This document shows positions 9,094 to 18,475 of a stretch of DNA of 64,000 nucleotides, in pieces. Under the pieces are notes generated by a model. The model worked only from the letters and a program-made list of their open reading frames with translations, had not been told where the DNA came from and ran no database searches. Location: the NCBI RefSeq assembly GCF_010974945.1, contig NZ_JAAIVB010000065.1:62001-126000 (forward strand), given 5' to 3'. Origin of the DNA: Noviherbaspirillum galbum (GTDB lineage Bacteria; Pseudomonadota; Gammaproteobacteria; Burkholderiales; Burkholderiaceae_D). A program made the translations under genes and the position numbers. The first letter of the stretch is position 1, and each line of letters starts with the position of its first letter.

Positions 9094-10428
9094 CTAAGCC
9101 GGGAAGCTGCTGGCGGCCGCGGCCGGTACTGACCCGGCATCCCCTGCAGCCGGGCTGGCGTCGGCCAGGACGGCGCGGTTGCGTCCGCCGCGCTTGGCAT
9201 CGTAGAGCGCCTTGTCCGCAAGCTGGTAGAGCAGGCGGCCGGAGTCCGGGGCACCCAGCACGCCAAGCGCCATGCCGAGGCTCACCGTGACCACCGGGCT
9301 GCCCGGCGTGCCGCCGTGCCGTATGCTGAGCGTCTCGATGCTCAGGCGGATGCGTTCGCCCGCCTGCTCGATGCTGCGCCGGTCGCATTCCGGCATCAGG
9401 ACCGCGAATTCTTCGCCGCCGAGACGGGCGACCACGTCCATGCCGCGCCGGACCTGCGCTTCGATCGTTTCCCCCACCCGGCACAGGCAGGCATCTCCCT
9501 CGAGATGGCCGTGCAGGTCGTTGAAGGCCTTGAAATTGTCGATGTCGATGATGAGCATGCCGACCGGCAGGTGGTGCATGGCGGTATCCGCGCGCAGCCT
9601 GTCCATCGCCTTGTCGAACTGGCGGCGGTTGCCCAGCTTGGTCAGCGGATCGGTGTGCGAGATCAGCGTCAGCATCTGGTTGTGCTCCTGCATCGTCTCC
9701 GCCCTCAGTTTCTCGCGCAGCATCAGCAGGTAGGAGCGCCGCTCGCTTGCCTCCAGGCGGAAGCCGGCGGCCAGCGTGAACAGCCCGGTCGACGCGCCGA
9801 CCATCATCACGAACACCTTCAACACGCCGTGCATCTCGGTCGAGAGCGACAGGAAGACCGCCACCAGGACGAGGTTGAGGCAGGTCGACGCCAGGGCGAA
9901 CGGAAAGCGCAGCGAAAACACGATGTTCCCGCCGAGGATGATGAGGCCGAAGGAAAACGGGTCGAACATCGCTTCGGGCGAGGTCGACAGCAGGAACAGG
10001 ACGTTGGACAGGCACATCGAGATCACCACGCTGGCGCTCATCATCGATTCGCGAAACGCCGGTCGCAGGTTGCCGCGGTGGAGCAGGGCCAGCACCAGCA
10101 GGCCGATGGGCGTCATCACGCCGAGGCGCAGCAGCAGGGAAAGGCCGAATATCTCGGGCCGGATGCCCAGGTCGTTGATCAGGAAGGCGTCATAGACGGC
10201 GATGGCGATCGCGCCGCTGATGAGAAGCATGCGCTCGCGCTGGCGGCATGTATCGGTCTCGAAGCGAGCCTCCAGCGCGGGCTCGAAGGCGAGCGCCAGT
10301 CCGCGCCGCGACAGGGCGCGTTCCACGCGGTCGATCATCGTCAAGCCAGACATGGCAGGCCCCGCTGGATCTTGGCCGGCGGGGCGAGGCGGTTTGCTTG
10401 TGGCAGGAGGGACAGCGTCATGGCTCAC
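9094..10428 (-). CDS. Membrane diguanylate cyclase (GGDEF)
   Basis: A 444-residue protein with about six membrane helices between residues ~68 and 225, then a short linker and a GGDEF domain. The signature GGEEF is at 337-341, and an allosteric I-site RxxD (RGMD, 328-331) sits five residues before it, so product inhibition by c-di-GMP is expected. Catalytic activity (two GTP to c-di-GMP) is likely. The membrane part is not a type I can name. The start GTG 10428 has no clear ribosome-binding site; the in-frame ATG at 10353 is an alternative that keeps all membrane helices. Transcribed away from pheC. Confidence 0.85.
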   Translation of the reverse strand: MSHDAVPPATSKPPRPAGQDPAGPAMSGLTMIDRVERALSRRGLALAFEPALEARFETDTCRQRERMLLISGAIAIAVYDAFLINDLGIRPEIFGLSLLLRLGVMTPIGLLVLALLHRGNLRPAFRESMMSASVVISMCLSNVLFLLSTSPEAMFDPFSFGLIILGGNIVFSLRFPFALASTCLNLVLVAVFLSLSTEMHGVLKVFVMMVGASTGLFTLAAGFRLEASERRSYLLMLREKLRAETMQEHNQMLTLISHTDPLTKLGNRRQFDKAMDRLRADTAMHHLPVGMLIIDIDNFKAFNDLHGHLEGDACLCRVGETIEAQVRRGMDVVARLGGEEFAVLMPECDRRSIEQAGERIRLSIETLSIRHGGTPGSPVVTVSLGMALGVLGAPDSGRLLYQLADKALYDAKRGGRNRAVLADASPAAGDAGSVPAAAASSFPA

Positions 10429-10663
10429 CTCAATTGCTTTTTGGCAACAAGCAACGAGTGTAACGCGGATTATTCTTGCCTGCAGGAAAAAAGCAAGGCG
10501 GCTTGCGCGATCTCATGGACAGCTAGGTTTCAAGATTTTTTGGAACTATCGGCAATGGCGCAGTTAAACCAGGCATGGCGCGGGCTCCCGCCCCGCGCGA
10601 ACACCATGTCCGGCAAGACGACAGGATAGAATGGCTGGCAACAACGACAAGATGAGAGACAAC

Positions 10664-11449
10664 ATGAACAAAACGATCCTTGCCATCGCCCTGGCCGCCG
10701 TCTTGCCGGCCTTGCCCGCCCATGCCGAGGCATCCCGCCTCGACGACGTCATCAAGAGCGGCAAGCTGCGTGTCTGCACCACGGGGGACTACAAGCCGTT
10801 CACTTACCTTGCTGCCGACGGCAGCAACAATTTCGAAGGCATGGACATCGACATGGCACGTTCCCTGGCCAAGGCGCTGGGCGTGGAAGCGGTGTTCGTG
10901 AAGTCGTCGTGGCCGACGCTGATGAACGACTTCCTCGAGAAATGCGACATCGCCATGGGCGGCGTTTCCATCACCCTGGAACGGCAAAAGAAAGCGGCCT
11001 TCTCGCAGTCCCACATGGTGGACGGCAAGTCGCCCATCGTGCGCTGCGCCGATGCACAGAAGTTTTCTTCCTTCGAGGCGATCGACCAGCCGGGAACGCG
11101 TGCCATCGTCAACCCCGGCGGCACCAACGAACGCTTCGCGCGCGCGAACTACAAGCGCGCCACCCTGACCGTGCATCCCGATAACGTCACAATCTTCGAA
11201 AAGATCGTCCGCGGCGAAGCCGACGTCATGGTGACCGACGCCAGCGAAACCCGCTGGCAGGCGAAGCAGCATCCCGAACTGTGTCCCGTCAATCCCGACA
11301 AGCCGCTGCAATACGCGGAGAAGGCCTACATGCTGCCGCGCGGCGACGTGCCGATGAAAGCCTTCGTCGATGCATGGCTCAACCTGATCGAGCACAACGG
11401 CGAATACCAGGACGTGTTCGGCAAGTGGCTCGGCAAGGGCGGGAAGTAA
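10664..11449 (+). CDS. pheC: Periplasmic cyclohexadienyl dehydratase
   Basis: A 261-residue protein with a cleavable signal peptide (MNKTILAIALAAVLPALPAHA) and the fold of periplasmic amino-acid-binding proteins. It carries stretches characteristic of PheC: RVCTTGDYKPFTY, GMDIDMARSLAKALGVE, FVKSSWPTLMNDF, CDIAMGGVSIT, IVNPGGTNERFA, HPDNVTIFEKI, DVMVTDASETRWQ and NPDKPLQYAEKAY. PheC converts prephenate (and L-arogenate) to phenylpyruvate (or phenylalanine) outside the cytoplasm. Its place directly before the 4-hydroxyphenylpyruvate dioxygenase genes fits aromatic amino-acid metabolism. The start is chosen at the signal peptide; an in-frame ATG at 10631 would add 11 residues. Confidence 0.85.
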   Translation: MNKTILAIALAAVLPALPAHAEASRLDDVIKSGKLRVCTTGDYKPFTYLAADGSNNFEGMDIDMARSLAKALGVEAVFVKSSWPTLMNDFLEKCDIAMGGVSITLERQKKAAFSQSHMVDGKSPIVRCADAQKFSSFEAIDQPGTRAIVNPGGTNERFARANYKRATLTVHPDNVTIFEKIVRGEADVMVTDASETRWQAKQHPELCPVNPDKPLQYAEKAYMLPRGDVPMKAFVDAWLNLIEHNGEYQDVFGKWLGKGGK

Positions 11450-11488
11450 AGGGGGAAAGTGAGCAAGCGCGGGTCGGGCCGAAGGGAA

Positions 11489-12019
11489 TCACCGGTTGAA
11501 CACAAGCCGCCGCTCGGTCTGCGCCGGCTGGGTGATGTGGTCCAGCGGCAGGACGTGCGTGCCTTTCACCTTCTTGAGGGTGATGGTGGACTTCACGTTG
11601 ATCACGCCCGGCAGGCGCAACAGTTTCTTCATCATGAAATCCGAAAACGTGGCGAGGTCGGGCGCCACGACGCGCACGATGTAATCCGACTCGCCGGTAA
11701 CCGAGATGCATTCGAGCACCTGCGGCATGTCGGTTACCGCGCGTTCGAAGGACTCGGCGTGGCTGTCCCCATGGCGGTCCCCGTGGCGGCCGAGCGTGAC
11801 GAAGGTGAACGCCTCAACGCCGAGGCCGACGATTTCCGCGTTGAGCAGGGCGGCGTACTGGCCGATGACCTGGGCCTCTTCCAGGCGCTGGATGCGCCGG
11901 CTGACTTGCGAAGTGGAAAGATGAATTTTCTCGCCGATGGTCCCGTTGGTCGCGCGTCCGTCGCGTTGCAGGGCATTGAGAATCTCGAGGTCGTAGCGGT
12001 CTACCTGGATGGATGACAT
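11489..12019 (-). CDS. Lrp/AsnC-family transcriptional regulator
   Basis: A 176-residue protein: N-terminal winged helix-turn-helix (DRYDLEILNALQRDGR, then IHLSTSQVSRRIQRLEE) and a C-terminal effector-binding (RAM) domain (LECISVTGESDYIVRVVAPD). It is divergent from hppD with a 160-bp shared promoter region, the usual arrangement for a regulator of tyrosine/phenylalanine breakdown that responds to an amino acid. The linker has a His-rich insertion (GRHGDRHGDSHAE) not usual in the family. A GTG start 30 bases upstream (12049) is possible. The target and effector are inferred from position only. Confidence 0.85.
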   Translation of the reverse strand: MSSIQVDRYDLEILNALQRDGRATNGTIGEKIHLSTSQVSRRIQRLEEAQVIGQYAALLNAEIVGLGVEAFTFVTLGRHGDRHGDSHAESFERAVTDMPQVLECISVTGESDYIVRVVAPDLATFSDFMMKKLLRLPGVINVKSTITLKKVKGTHVLPLDHITQPAQTERRLVFNR

Positions 12020-12179
12020 CGTTGTGCTCAGATTTGTATTTTGATGCACATTTTATGCGTAAAGTCAGGAAGAGCAAGCCAAATTCGCTCAGTATTTGCG
12101 ATCGGCATGCACTAACATACAAGAATTGACTCCGCAGATTCCCGCCCGGCGGGCCACTCATTCAACAAGGAAACATGCC

Positions 12180-13256
12180 ATGTCCGAGATCGATTTCAAT
12201 CCCATGGGCCTGATGGGCTTCGAATTCGTGGAATTCGCCTCGCCGACGCCGAACGTCCTCGAGCCGGTGTTCGAAAAGATGGGCTTCACCAAAGTGGCCA
12301 TGCACCGATCCAAGGAAGTGGCGCTCTACCGCCAGGGCAACATCAACTTCATCATCAACAACGAACCCCACAGCCAGGCCGCGTACTTCGCCGCCGAGCA
12401 CGGCCCCTGCGCCTGCGGCATGGCGTTCCGCGTGAAGGATTCCCACAAGGCCTATGCCCGCGCGCTCGAACTCGGCGCCCAGCCGGTCGAGATTCCCACC
12501 GGTCCGATGGAACTGCGCCTGCCCGCCATCAAGGGCATCGGCGGCGCGCCGCTCTACCTCATCGACCGCTTCGACGAAGGCAAGTCCATCTACGACATCG
12601 ATTTCGAATTCCTGCCCGGCGTGGACCGCAATCCCCGGGGCTTCGGCCTGAAGGTGATCGATCACCTGACCCACAACGTCTACCGCGGTCGCATGTCGTT
12701 CTGGGCGAAGTTCTACGAGCACCTGTTCAACTTCCGCGAGATCCGCTACTTCGACATCAAGGGCGAGTACACCGGCCTGACCTCCAAGGCCATGACGGCG
12801 CCGGACAACATGATCCGCATCCCCCTGAACGAGGAGTCCAAGCAGGGCGGCGGCCAGATCGAGGAATTCCTCATGCAGTTCAACGGCGAAGGCATCCAGC
12901 ACATCGCGCTGCTCACCGACGACCTCAAGGCTACCCTGGACGAGCTCAAGCTTGCCGGCTCGCCTTTCGTTCCCGCCCCGCCGAACACCTATTACGAGAT
13001 GCTCGACGAGCGCCTCCCCGGCCACGGTGAAAACATCGACCAGCTCAAGACCCGCGGCATCCTGGTCGACGGGTCCACGCAGGATGGCGACAAGCGCCTG
13101 CTGCTGCAAATCTTCTCCGCGCCGGTATTCGGCCCGGTGTTCTTCGAATTCATCCAGCGCAAGGGCGACGAGGGCTTCGGCGAAGGCAACTTCAAGGCGC
13201 TCTTCGAATCGCTGGAGCGCGACCAGATCCAGCGCGGCGTGCTGACGCCGGCCTGA
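12180..13256 (+). CDS. hppD: 4-hydroxyphenylpyruvate dioxygenase
   Basis: A 358-residue enzyme with two vicinal-oxygen-chelate domains. The Fe(II) ligands are recognisable: His in [12 protein letters not shown], His in [11 protein letters not shown] and Glu in [20 protein letters not shown]. It converts 4-hydroxyphenylpyruvate to homogentisate, the committed step of tyrosine degradation. AAGGA lies ten bases before ATG 12180. It forms an operon with the following VOC gene and fumarylacetoacetase; the homogentisate dioxygenase normally needed between them is not in this window. Confidence 0.93.
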   Translation: MSEIDFNPMGLMGFEFVEFASPTPNVLEPVFEKMGFTKVAMHRSKEVALYRQGNINFIINNEPHSQAAYFAAEHGPCACGMAFRVKDSHKAYARALELGAQPVEIPTGPMELRLPAIKGIGGAPLYLIDRFDEGKSIYDIDFEFLPGVDRNPRGFGLKVIDHLTHNVYRGRMSFWAKFYEHLFNFREIRYFDIKGEYTGLTSKAMTAPDNMIRIPLNEESKQGGGQIEEFLMQFNGEGIQHIALLTDDLKATLDELKLAGSPFVPAPPNTYYEMLDERLPGHGENIDQLKTRGILVDGSTQDGDKRLLLQIFSAPVFGPVFFEFIQRKGDEGFGEGNFKALFESLERDQIQRGVLTPA

Positions 13257-13278
13257 TGCCAACAACGGAGACATGACC

Positions 13279-13827
13279 ATGAAACTCGACCGCATCCATC
13301 ACGTCGCCTACCGCTGCAAGGACGCGAAGGAAACCGTGCTCTGGTACCAGAAAATGCTGAACATGGATTTCGTGCTGGCGATCGCCGAAGACCATGTGCC
13401 GTCCACCGGCGCCTTCGATCCCTACATGCACATCTTCATGGACGCGGGCAACGGCAACGTGCTGGCCTTCTTCGAGCTGCCGCAGCAGCCGGAGATGGGC
13501 CGCGACCCGAATACCCCGCAGTGGGTGCAGCACATCGCCTTCAAGGTCAAGGACCGCGCCGAGCTGCTCGAATTCAAGGAGCACCTCGAGAAGAACGGCG
13601 TGGACGTGCTTGGCGTGACCGACCATGGCATCTTCCATTCCATCTATTTTTTCGACCCGAGCGGCCACCGCGTCGAGCTGGCCTGCCCGGACCCGGAAGA
13701 GGAGGCACAGCTCGCCAAGCTCAACGAGGTGAAGTGGGACATGCTGGAGGAATGGTCGAAGACCAAGCGCGCGCCGCGGCACGCCGCCTTCCTGCACGAA
13801 AAACAGCTTGCCGCCGCCAAGGCTTGA
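13279..13827 (+). CDS. VOC-family dioxygenase-like protein of the tyrosine operon
   Basis: A 182-residue single-unit glyoxalase/extradiol-dioxygenase (VOC) protein. Three residues are placed as a 2-His-1-carboxylate metal site: His in RIHHVAYRC, His in VQHIAFKV and Glu in GHRVELACPD. It sits between hppD (22 bp downstream of its stop) and fahA (15 bp before its start), so a job in ring cleavage or in handling a tyrosine-pathway intermediate is likely. The exact reaction is unknown. ATG 13279 is preferred over ATG 13273 because GGAG is eight bases away from it rather than two. Confidence 0.75.
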   Translation: MKLDRIHHVAYRCKDAKETVLWYQKMLNMDFVLAIAEDHVPSTGAFDPYMHIFMDAGNGNVLAFFELPQQPEMGRDPNTPQWVQHIAFKVKDRAELLEFKEHLEKNGVDVLGVTDHGIFHSIYFFDPSGHRVELACPDPEEEAQLAKLNEVKWDMLEEWSKTKRAPRHAAFLHEKQLAAAKA

Positions 13828-13842
13828 GGAACAGAGGACCGC

Positions 13843-15120
13843 ATGGACAAGACGCATGATCCCGCATTGACGAGCTGGGTAGCCTCGGCCAACGATCCGG
13901 CCACCGATTTTCCGATCCAGAACCTGCCTTATGGCCGCTTCCGCCTCCAGGGCGACGGCGCATGGCGCGTCGGCGTGGCCATCGGCGACCAGGTCCTCGA
14001 CCTGTCCGCGGCGCGCTTCGACGCACTCGGCGGCCAGCCCTGCGCGAGCATGGAATCGCTCATGGCGGCCACGCCGGCGCAGCGCCGGGCCCTGCGCGCC
14101 GAGCTGTCGGAGGCACTGCGCGACGGCAGCAAGCGCGCCGGCGAACTGCGCGGCGCGCTGCATGCGCAAGCCGCCGTCGAGCTCGGGCTGCCCTGCCGCA
14201 TCGGCGACTACACCGACTTCTACACCGGCATCCATCATGCGACCACGGTGGGCAAGCTCTTCCGTCCGGACAATCCGCTGCTGCCCAACTACAAGTGGGT
14301 GCCGATCGGCTACCACGGCCGCGTCTCTTCCATCGGCATCAGCGGCCAGCAGTTCCACCGGCCGCGCGGCCAGCTCAAGGCGCCCGACCAGGAAACGCCC
14401 AGCCTGCAGCCGAGCAAGCGGCTCGACTATGAGCTCGAACTCGGCATCTTCGTCTGCGCCTCCAATGCGCTCGGCGAGCCGGTGGCCATGGAGCAGGCGG
14501 AGGATCACATCTTCGGCCTGACCCTGCTCAACGACTGGAGCGCCCGCGACGTGCAGGCCTGGGAATACCAGCCGCTCGGCCCCTTCCTGTCGAAGAGCTT
14601 CGCCACCACGCTCTCTCCGTGGGTCGTCACCCTTGACGCGCTCGCGCCCTACCGCAAGCCTTTCCGCCGGCCGGAGGGCGACCCGCAGCCGCTGCCGTAT
14701 CTCGATTCGCCGTTCAACCGCGAATGCGGCGCCATCGACATGGTGCTCGAGGTCTGGCTGCAGACGCCCGCGATGCGGCAGGCCGGCCAGGGGCCGCAGA
14801 AGCTGATGTCGTCGAACTTCACCGATGCCTACTGGACGGTCGCGCAACTCGTGGCGCACCACACCGTCAATGGCTGCAACCTGCAGCCGGGCGACCTGCT
14901 CGGATCGGGAACGATTTCCGGTCCGCAGGCCGGGCAGGGCGGATCCCTGCTCGAACTGAGCTCGGGCGGCAAGACGCCGCTGGTGCTCGCCAACGGCGAA
15001 CGGCGCACCTTCCTCGAAGATGGCGACACCGTCAGCCTGCGCGCCTATTGCCAGGGCGAGGGACTGCGCCGGATCGGCCTGGGAGAATGCGTGGGCACCG
15101 TGCTGCCGGCGCGTACCTGA
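13843..15120 (+). CDS. fahA: Fumarylacetoacetase
   Basis: A 425-residue hydrolase of the FAH family with the family's N-terminal SH3-like domain and catalytic C-terminal domain. Visible signatures are DYTDFYTGIHHATTVG, the metal-binding DYELELGIF, LLNDWSARDVQAWEYQPLGP and LLGSGTISGP. It cleaves 4-fumarylacetoacetate to fumarate and acetoacetate, the last step of the homogentisate route. It has a GAGG site six bases before ATG and is the last gene of the hppD operon; a strong terminator follows. Confidence 0.93.
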   Translation: MDKTHDPALTSWVASANDPATDFPIQNLPYGRFRLQGDGAWRVGVAIGDQVLDLSAARFDALGGQPCASMESLMAATPAQRRALRAELSEALRDGSKRAGELRGALHAQAAVELGLPCRIGDYTDFYTGIHHATTVGKLFRPDNPLLPNYKWVPIGYHGRVSSIGISGQQFHRPRGQLKAPDQETPSLQPSKRLDYELELGIFVCASNALGEPVAMEQAEDHIFGLTLLNDWSARDVQAWEYQPLGPFLSKSFATTLSPWVVTLDALAPYRKPFRRPEGDPQPLPYLDSPFNRECGAIDMVLEVWLQTPAMRQAGQGPQKLMSSNFTDAYWTVAQLVAHHTVNGCNLQPGDLLGSGTISGPQAGQGGSLLELSSGGKTPLVLANGERRTFLEDGDTVSLRAYCQGEGLRRIGLGECVGTVLPART

Positions 15121-15142
15121 CCGGCAGACCTTCGTCATGCAA

Positions 15143-15179
15143 CCCTCCACGCGTCGATCGCGTGGAGGGTTTTTCTTTT
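15143..15179 (+). terminator. Rho-independent terminator after fahA
   Basis: A perfect 11-bp stem (CCCTCCACGCG at 15143-15153 with its complement at 15159-15169), a 5-base loop and a T-rich tail (TTTTTCTTTT). It ends the hppD-VOC-fahA operon. Confidence 0.93.
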
Positions 15180-15309
15180 CCGGTCCCGGCATTGCGCTTA
15201 CTCAATGCGACAAGCATCAAGGCGCGGGTGTTCAACCACCGCGCATTCCGGGTTACCCTTGGCCTTGAAGAAAAACATCTTTCCCTGGACACCGATCAGG
15301 ACTTTCTCC

Positions 15310-17688
15310 ATGGACATCAAGAACACCGATGACGCTTCGCTCGACCCGCGAACCAGCGAGGCGCTCGTTGCCGCGCAAAAGGTGCAGCTCGCGCTCGAGG
15401 CCGGCGCGATCGCGGGCACCTGGGACTGGGACCTCGTCACGGGGCTCATCACGGTCGACGAATGTTTTGCCGAGAGCTTCGGCATCGATCCGGCGCTCGG
15501 CCGCACCGGACTGCAGATGGAAGAGGTCATCGCGACGGTTCATCCGGACGACCTGCCCGGCTTGCGTATCGCCATCGAGGAAGGCATCCGCCGCGGCGGT
15601 CCCTATAGCCGCGAATACCGCGTGCGCAGCAGGGACGGCGTCTACCGCTGGATCGAGGCTAACGGCCGGGTGGACCATGCGCCTGATGGCACGCCGGTGC
15701 GCTTCCCCGGCGTGCTGCTCGACATCGGCCGCCGCCGCGCGGTGGAAGCCGAGCGCGACCGCGCCATGCAGCTGCTGCGCGCCTTCGTCGACGCGGTGCC
15801 CGGCGTGGTCTATGCCAAGGACCGCGAAGGCCGGCTGCTCGTGGCCAACCACGGCGTCACCGAGCTCGTGGGCATGCCGCCCGAATCCTATCTCGGCAAG
15901 ACCGACATGGAATTCCTCGACAACAAGGAACAGGCTGCCGCGGTCATGGCCACCGACCGGCGCATCATGGAAAGCGGCGCTGTGGAATTCATCGAAGAGC
16001 AGGTGGATTTTCCCGATGGCCGCCGGGCGGTGTGGCTGTCCACCAAGGCGCCGTTCCGCGATGGCGAGGGCAAGGTCATCGGCCTCGTCGGCGCATCGCT
16101 GGACATCACCGCCCGCAAGGAAGCCGAAGCGGCCTTGCGCGAGCGTTCGGAGCAGCTGGCCCGTGCACAGGCCAGCCTCGACATGGCCTTGTCCGCAGGC
16201 CGCATGGGCGTGTGGGAATATGCGCCCCTGACCGGCGAGACCCACTGGAGCGGGCAGCTTTTCGACCTTCTCGGCTTGCCCGCCTCCGCCGACGGACGCG
16301 CCCGCAGCGAGACGCTCATGGAAATGATCCATCCCGAGGACCGGGTCGGCGTGGACGTGGCACTGGCCAAGTCGCTGCGCGACGGCACCGACTTCGATGC
16401 CGAGATGCGCATCGTGACCGCCGAAGGCCACGTGCGCTGGCTGATGAGCCGCGGCCGGGTATTGCGCGACCATGCCGGACACCCGTCGCGCATCGTCGGT
16501 ATCAACGTCGACATCACGGAGCGAAAGGAGACCGAGCAATCCCTCCTCGACACAGACCGCCGGCGCAATGAATTCCTCGCCATGCTCGGGCATGAACTCC
16601 GAAACCCGCTCGCGCCGATCGTCTACGCGGTCGATCTGATGGAAATCGGCGGCGGGCAGGTCGAACGGCATCATGCCGCCCTGCAGATCATCCGCCGCCA
16701 GACCGAGCACATGGCGCGCCTGGTCGACGACCTGCTGGAAGTATCGCGCGTCACCCAGGGCCGCATCGAGCTGCGCAAGGAAAACATCCTCGTCGCCCTG
16801 CCTGTATTCTCCGCGATCGAAAGCGTTCGCCCGCTCCTGCGCGAACGCGACCAGGCGCTTGAAGTGGACGTGGCGCAGGACGTCGACCTCACCGCGGACC
16901 AGGCAAGGCTGACCCAGATCATCGCCAACCTTCTCAACAACGCCTCGAAATACACCCAGCCCGGCGGGCATATCCAGGTGCGCGCCCGCGCCACGGGCGA
17001 GGACAAGCATTGGGTCGAGATCGAAGTGTCCGACGATGGCCCGGGGATCGACCCGGAACTCCTCCCGCGCATCTTCGACCTGTTTTCGCAAGGCACGACG
17101 ACGCTGGATCGCTCGCGAGGCGGCCTCGGCCTGGGGCTGGCGCTGGTCAAGCGCCTGGTCGAACTCCATGGCGGCCGGGTCCACGCAAAAAGCGCCGGGC
17201 CGGGGACCGGGTCCTGCTTTACCGTCTGCCTGCCGCGCACCGAACGGCGCCAGGCCATGCGCGGCATGGCGGTAGGCCTGCCGGCGCGGCCCGTGGTGGC
17301 GCCGACCACCATCCTCGTGGTCGACGACAATCCCGACGCCATTGCCATGCTGTCCATGCTTTTGGAAGCGGACGGCCACCGGGTGGCGCAGGCCAGGGAC
17401 GGCGAGCAGGCGCTTGCCGTCGCGCGCGCATTCCTGCCGCGCGTGGTCCTGCTCGATGTCGGATTGCCCAGGATCGACGGCTGGGAAGTCGCGCGCCGGC
17501 TGCGCGCCGATCCGCAGACCGCCGGCGCGGTGCTCATTACCGTTTCGGGTTATGGACAGGCCAGCGACCTGAGCCACAGCAAGGAAGCCGGGCTCGACGA
17601 CCACCTCCTCAAGCCGGTCAGCCTGGAAACGGTTTACACCTCGATCGCGGCCTGCCTCGAGCGGCGCAACGCGGGATCGGCCGCCTGA
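15310..17688 (+). CDS. Cytoplasmic triple-PAS hybrid histidine kinase
   Basis: A 792-residue protein with no membrane segment. Three PAS/PAC units lie at about residues 25-143, 155-268 and 290-404 (each ending in a motif such as GASLDITARKEAE). A HisKA domain (His428 in LAMLGHELRNPLAP), an HATPase domain (LLNNASKYTQPGG, DDGPGIDPEL, GGLGLGLALVKRLVE) and a C-terminal receiver (VVDDNPDAIAMLS; phospho-acceptor in VVLLDVGLPRIDGWE; LLKPVS) follow. Such proteins usually sense redox state, light or small ligands inside the cell; no cofactor-binding residue stands out. The start at ATG 15310 has AGGA eight bases upstream. It lies alone; the partner output is unknown. Confidence 0.9.
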   Translation: MDIKNTDDASLDPRTSEALVAAQKVQLALEAGAIAGTWDWDLVTGLITVDECFAESFGIDPALGRTGLQMEEVIATVHPDDLPGLRIAIEEGIRRGGPYSREYRVRSRDGVYRWIEANGRVDHAPDGTPVRFPGVLLDIGRRRAVEAERDRAMQLLRAFVDAVPGVVYAKDREGRLLVANHGVTELVGMPPESYLGKTDMEFLDNKEQAAAVMATDRRIMESGAVEFIEEQVDFPDGRRAVWLSTKAPFRDGEGKVIGLVGASLDITARKEAEAALRERSEQLARAQASLDMALSAGRMGVWEYAPLTGETHWSGQLFDLLGLPASADGRARSETLMEMIHPEDRVGVDVALAKSLRDGTDFDAEMRIVTAEGHVRWLMSRGRVLRDHAGHPSRIVGINVDITERKETEQSLLDTDRRRNEFLAMLGHELRNPLAPIVYAVDLMEIGGGQVERHHAALQIIRRQTEHMARLVDDLLEVSRVTQGRIELRKENILVALPVFSAIESVRPLLRERDQALEVDVAQDVDLTADQARLTQIIANLLNNASKYTQPGGHIQVRARATGEDKHWVEIEVSDDGPGIDPELLPRIFDLFSQGTTTLDRSRGGLGLGLALVKRLVELHGGRVHAKSAGPGTGSCFTVCLPRTERRQAMRGMAVGLPARPVVAPTTILVVDDNPDAIAMLSMLLEADGHRVAQARDGEQALAVARAFLPRVVLLDVGLPRIDGWEVARRLRADPQTAGAVLITVSGYGQASDLSHSKEAGLDDHLLKPVSLETVYTSIAACLERRNAGSAA

Positions 17689-17714
17689 AGGAAAGGCCGC
17701 GACATCATGCCGGG

Positions 17715-18356
17715 TCAGGCGGCCTGCGCCGCCTTTGACGCCGTCGCCCGCTGGTTGGACAGATAGACGTTATCCTGCCCCAGAGCCTGTCCTTCCCGCG
17801 CGGCGGCAATCCAGTTTTCCGTGGACGCGACCGCCGCGAAGTTGGAATGGAACACCGTGCAGAACACCCGGTGGATTTCCTCCGCGCTCGCCTTGCCGGC
17901 CGCGTTCTCGTAGGGCAGCGAGCCGGTGGCATCCTGCAGGAGTTCCACCTTCAGGCCCGCATGGGACGCATGGAAGATCGTCGCCGCGTCGCAGTTGTGC
18001 GTCATGTAGCCGGCGATGGCGAGGGTATCGATGCCGTGCGAGGACAGCCACGCCGCCAGGTCGGTCCCGGTGAAGGCGCTGGCCATCGATTTCATGACAT
18101 GGTGGTCGGCGGGACGCCGCGCCACTTCCTCATGGAGCTGCCAGTTGCGCGATCCCCTGGCAAAAACCGGCGCGGTCTCGGGCAGGTCGTGCTGGACCAC
18201 GATCACCGGGATGCCGGCGGCGGATGCCGCGTCCATGGCCCGCCCGATGTTGGGCAGCGATACCGACACGGGCGGATGCTCGATCCTGAGGCTGCCGGTG
18301 AAATATTCGTTTTGCACATCGATGACGAGCAGTGCGCGCCTGGGTGATGACGACAT
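17715..18356 (-). CDS. Isochorismatase-like cysteine hydrolase
   Basis: A 213-residue protein of the isochorismatase superfamily. The expected catalytic triad is visible: Asp in LLVIDVQNEYF, Lys in HHVMKSMASAF and Cys in AGYMTHNCDAA. Relatives hydrolyse nicotinamide, N-carbamoyl compounds or isochorismate; the substrate here cannot be told. AGGAG lies six bases before ATG 18356. It is divergent from an FtrA-type regulator gene 120 bp away, which is a common pairing and suggests regulation by it. Confidence 0.85.
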   Translation of the reverse strand: MSSSPRRALLVIDVQNEYFTGSLRIEHPPVSVSLPNIGRAMDAASAAGIPVIVVQHDLPETAPVFARGSRNWQLHEEVARRPADHHVMKSMASAFTGTDLAAWLSSHGIDTLAIAGYMTHNCDAATIFHASHAGLKVELLQDATGSLPYENAAGKASAEEIHRVFCTVFHSNFAAVASTENWIAAAREGQALGQDNVYLSNQRATASKAAQAA

Positions 18357-18463
18357 GGCTTTCTCCTGGAGGTGGGTGGGTCGGCAGGGAAATCTCTCCC
18401 CGATGGCCGCCATTGTCGGCCGGTTCGCCGCCTGACGGCAGTGGCCCGAAGGCCATCTTCCGC

Positions 18464-18469
18464 TACAAT
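18464..18469 (+). promoter_or_regulatory. -10 box placing the transcript start at the regulator's ATG
   Basis: TACAAT lies six bases before ATG 18476, and no ribosome-binding site is present. If this is the -10 element, the mRNA would start at the initiation codon (leaderless). No good -35 hexamer is visible. Confidence 0.45.
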
Positions 18470-18475
18470 CGGGCC

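Noticed and set aside
10631-10663. Upstream ATG 10631 as pheC start
   Set aside because: It would put 11 polar residues before the signal peptide; the ATG at 10664 begins a typical signal sequence.
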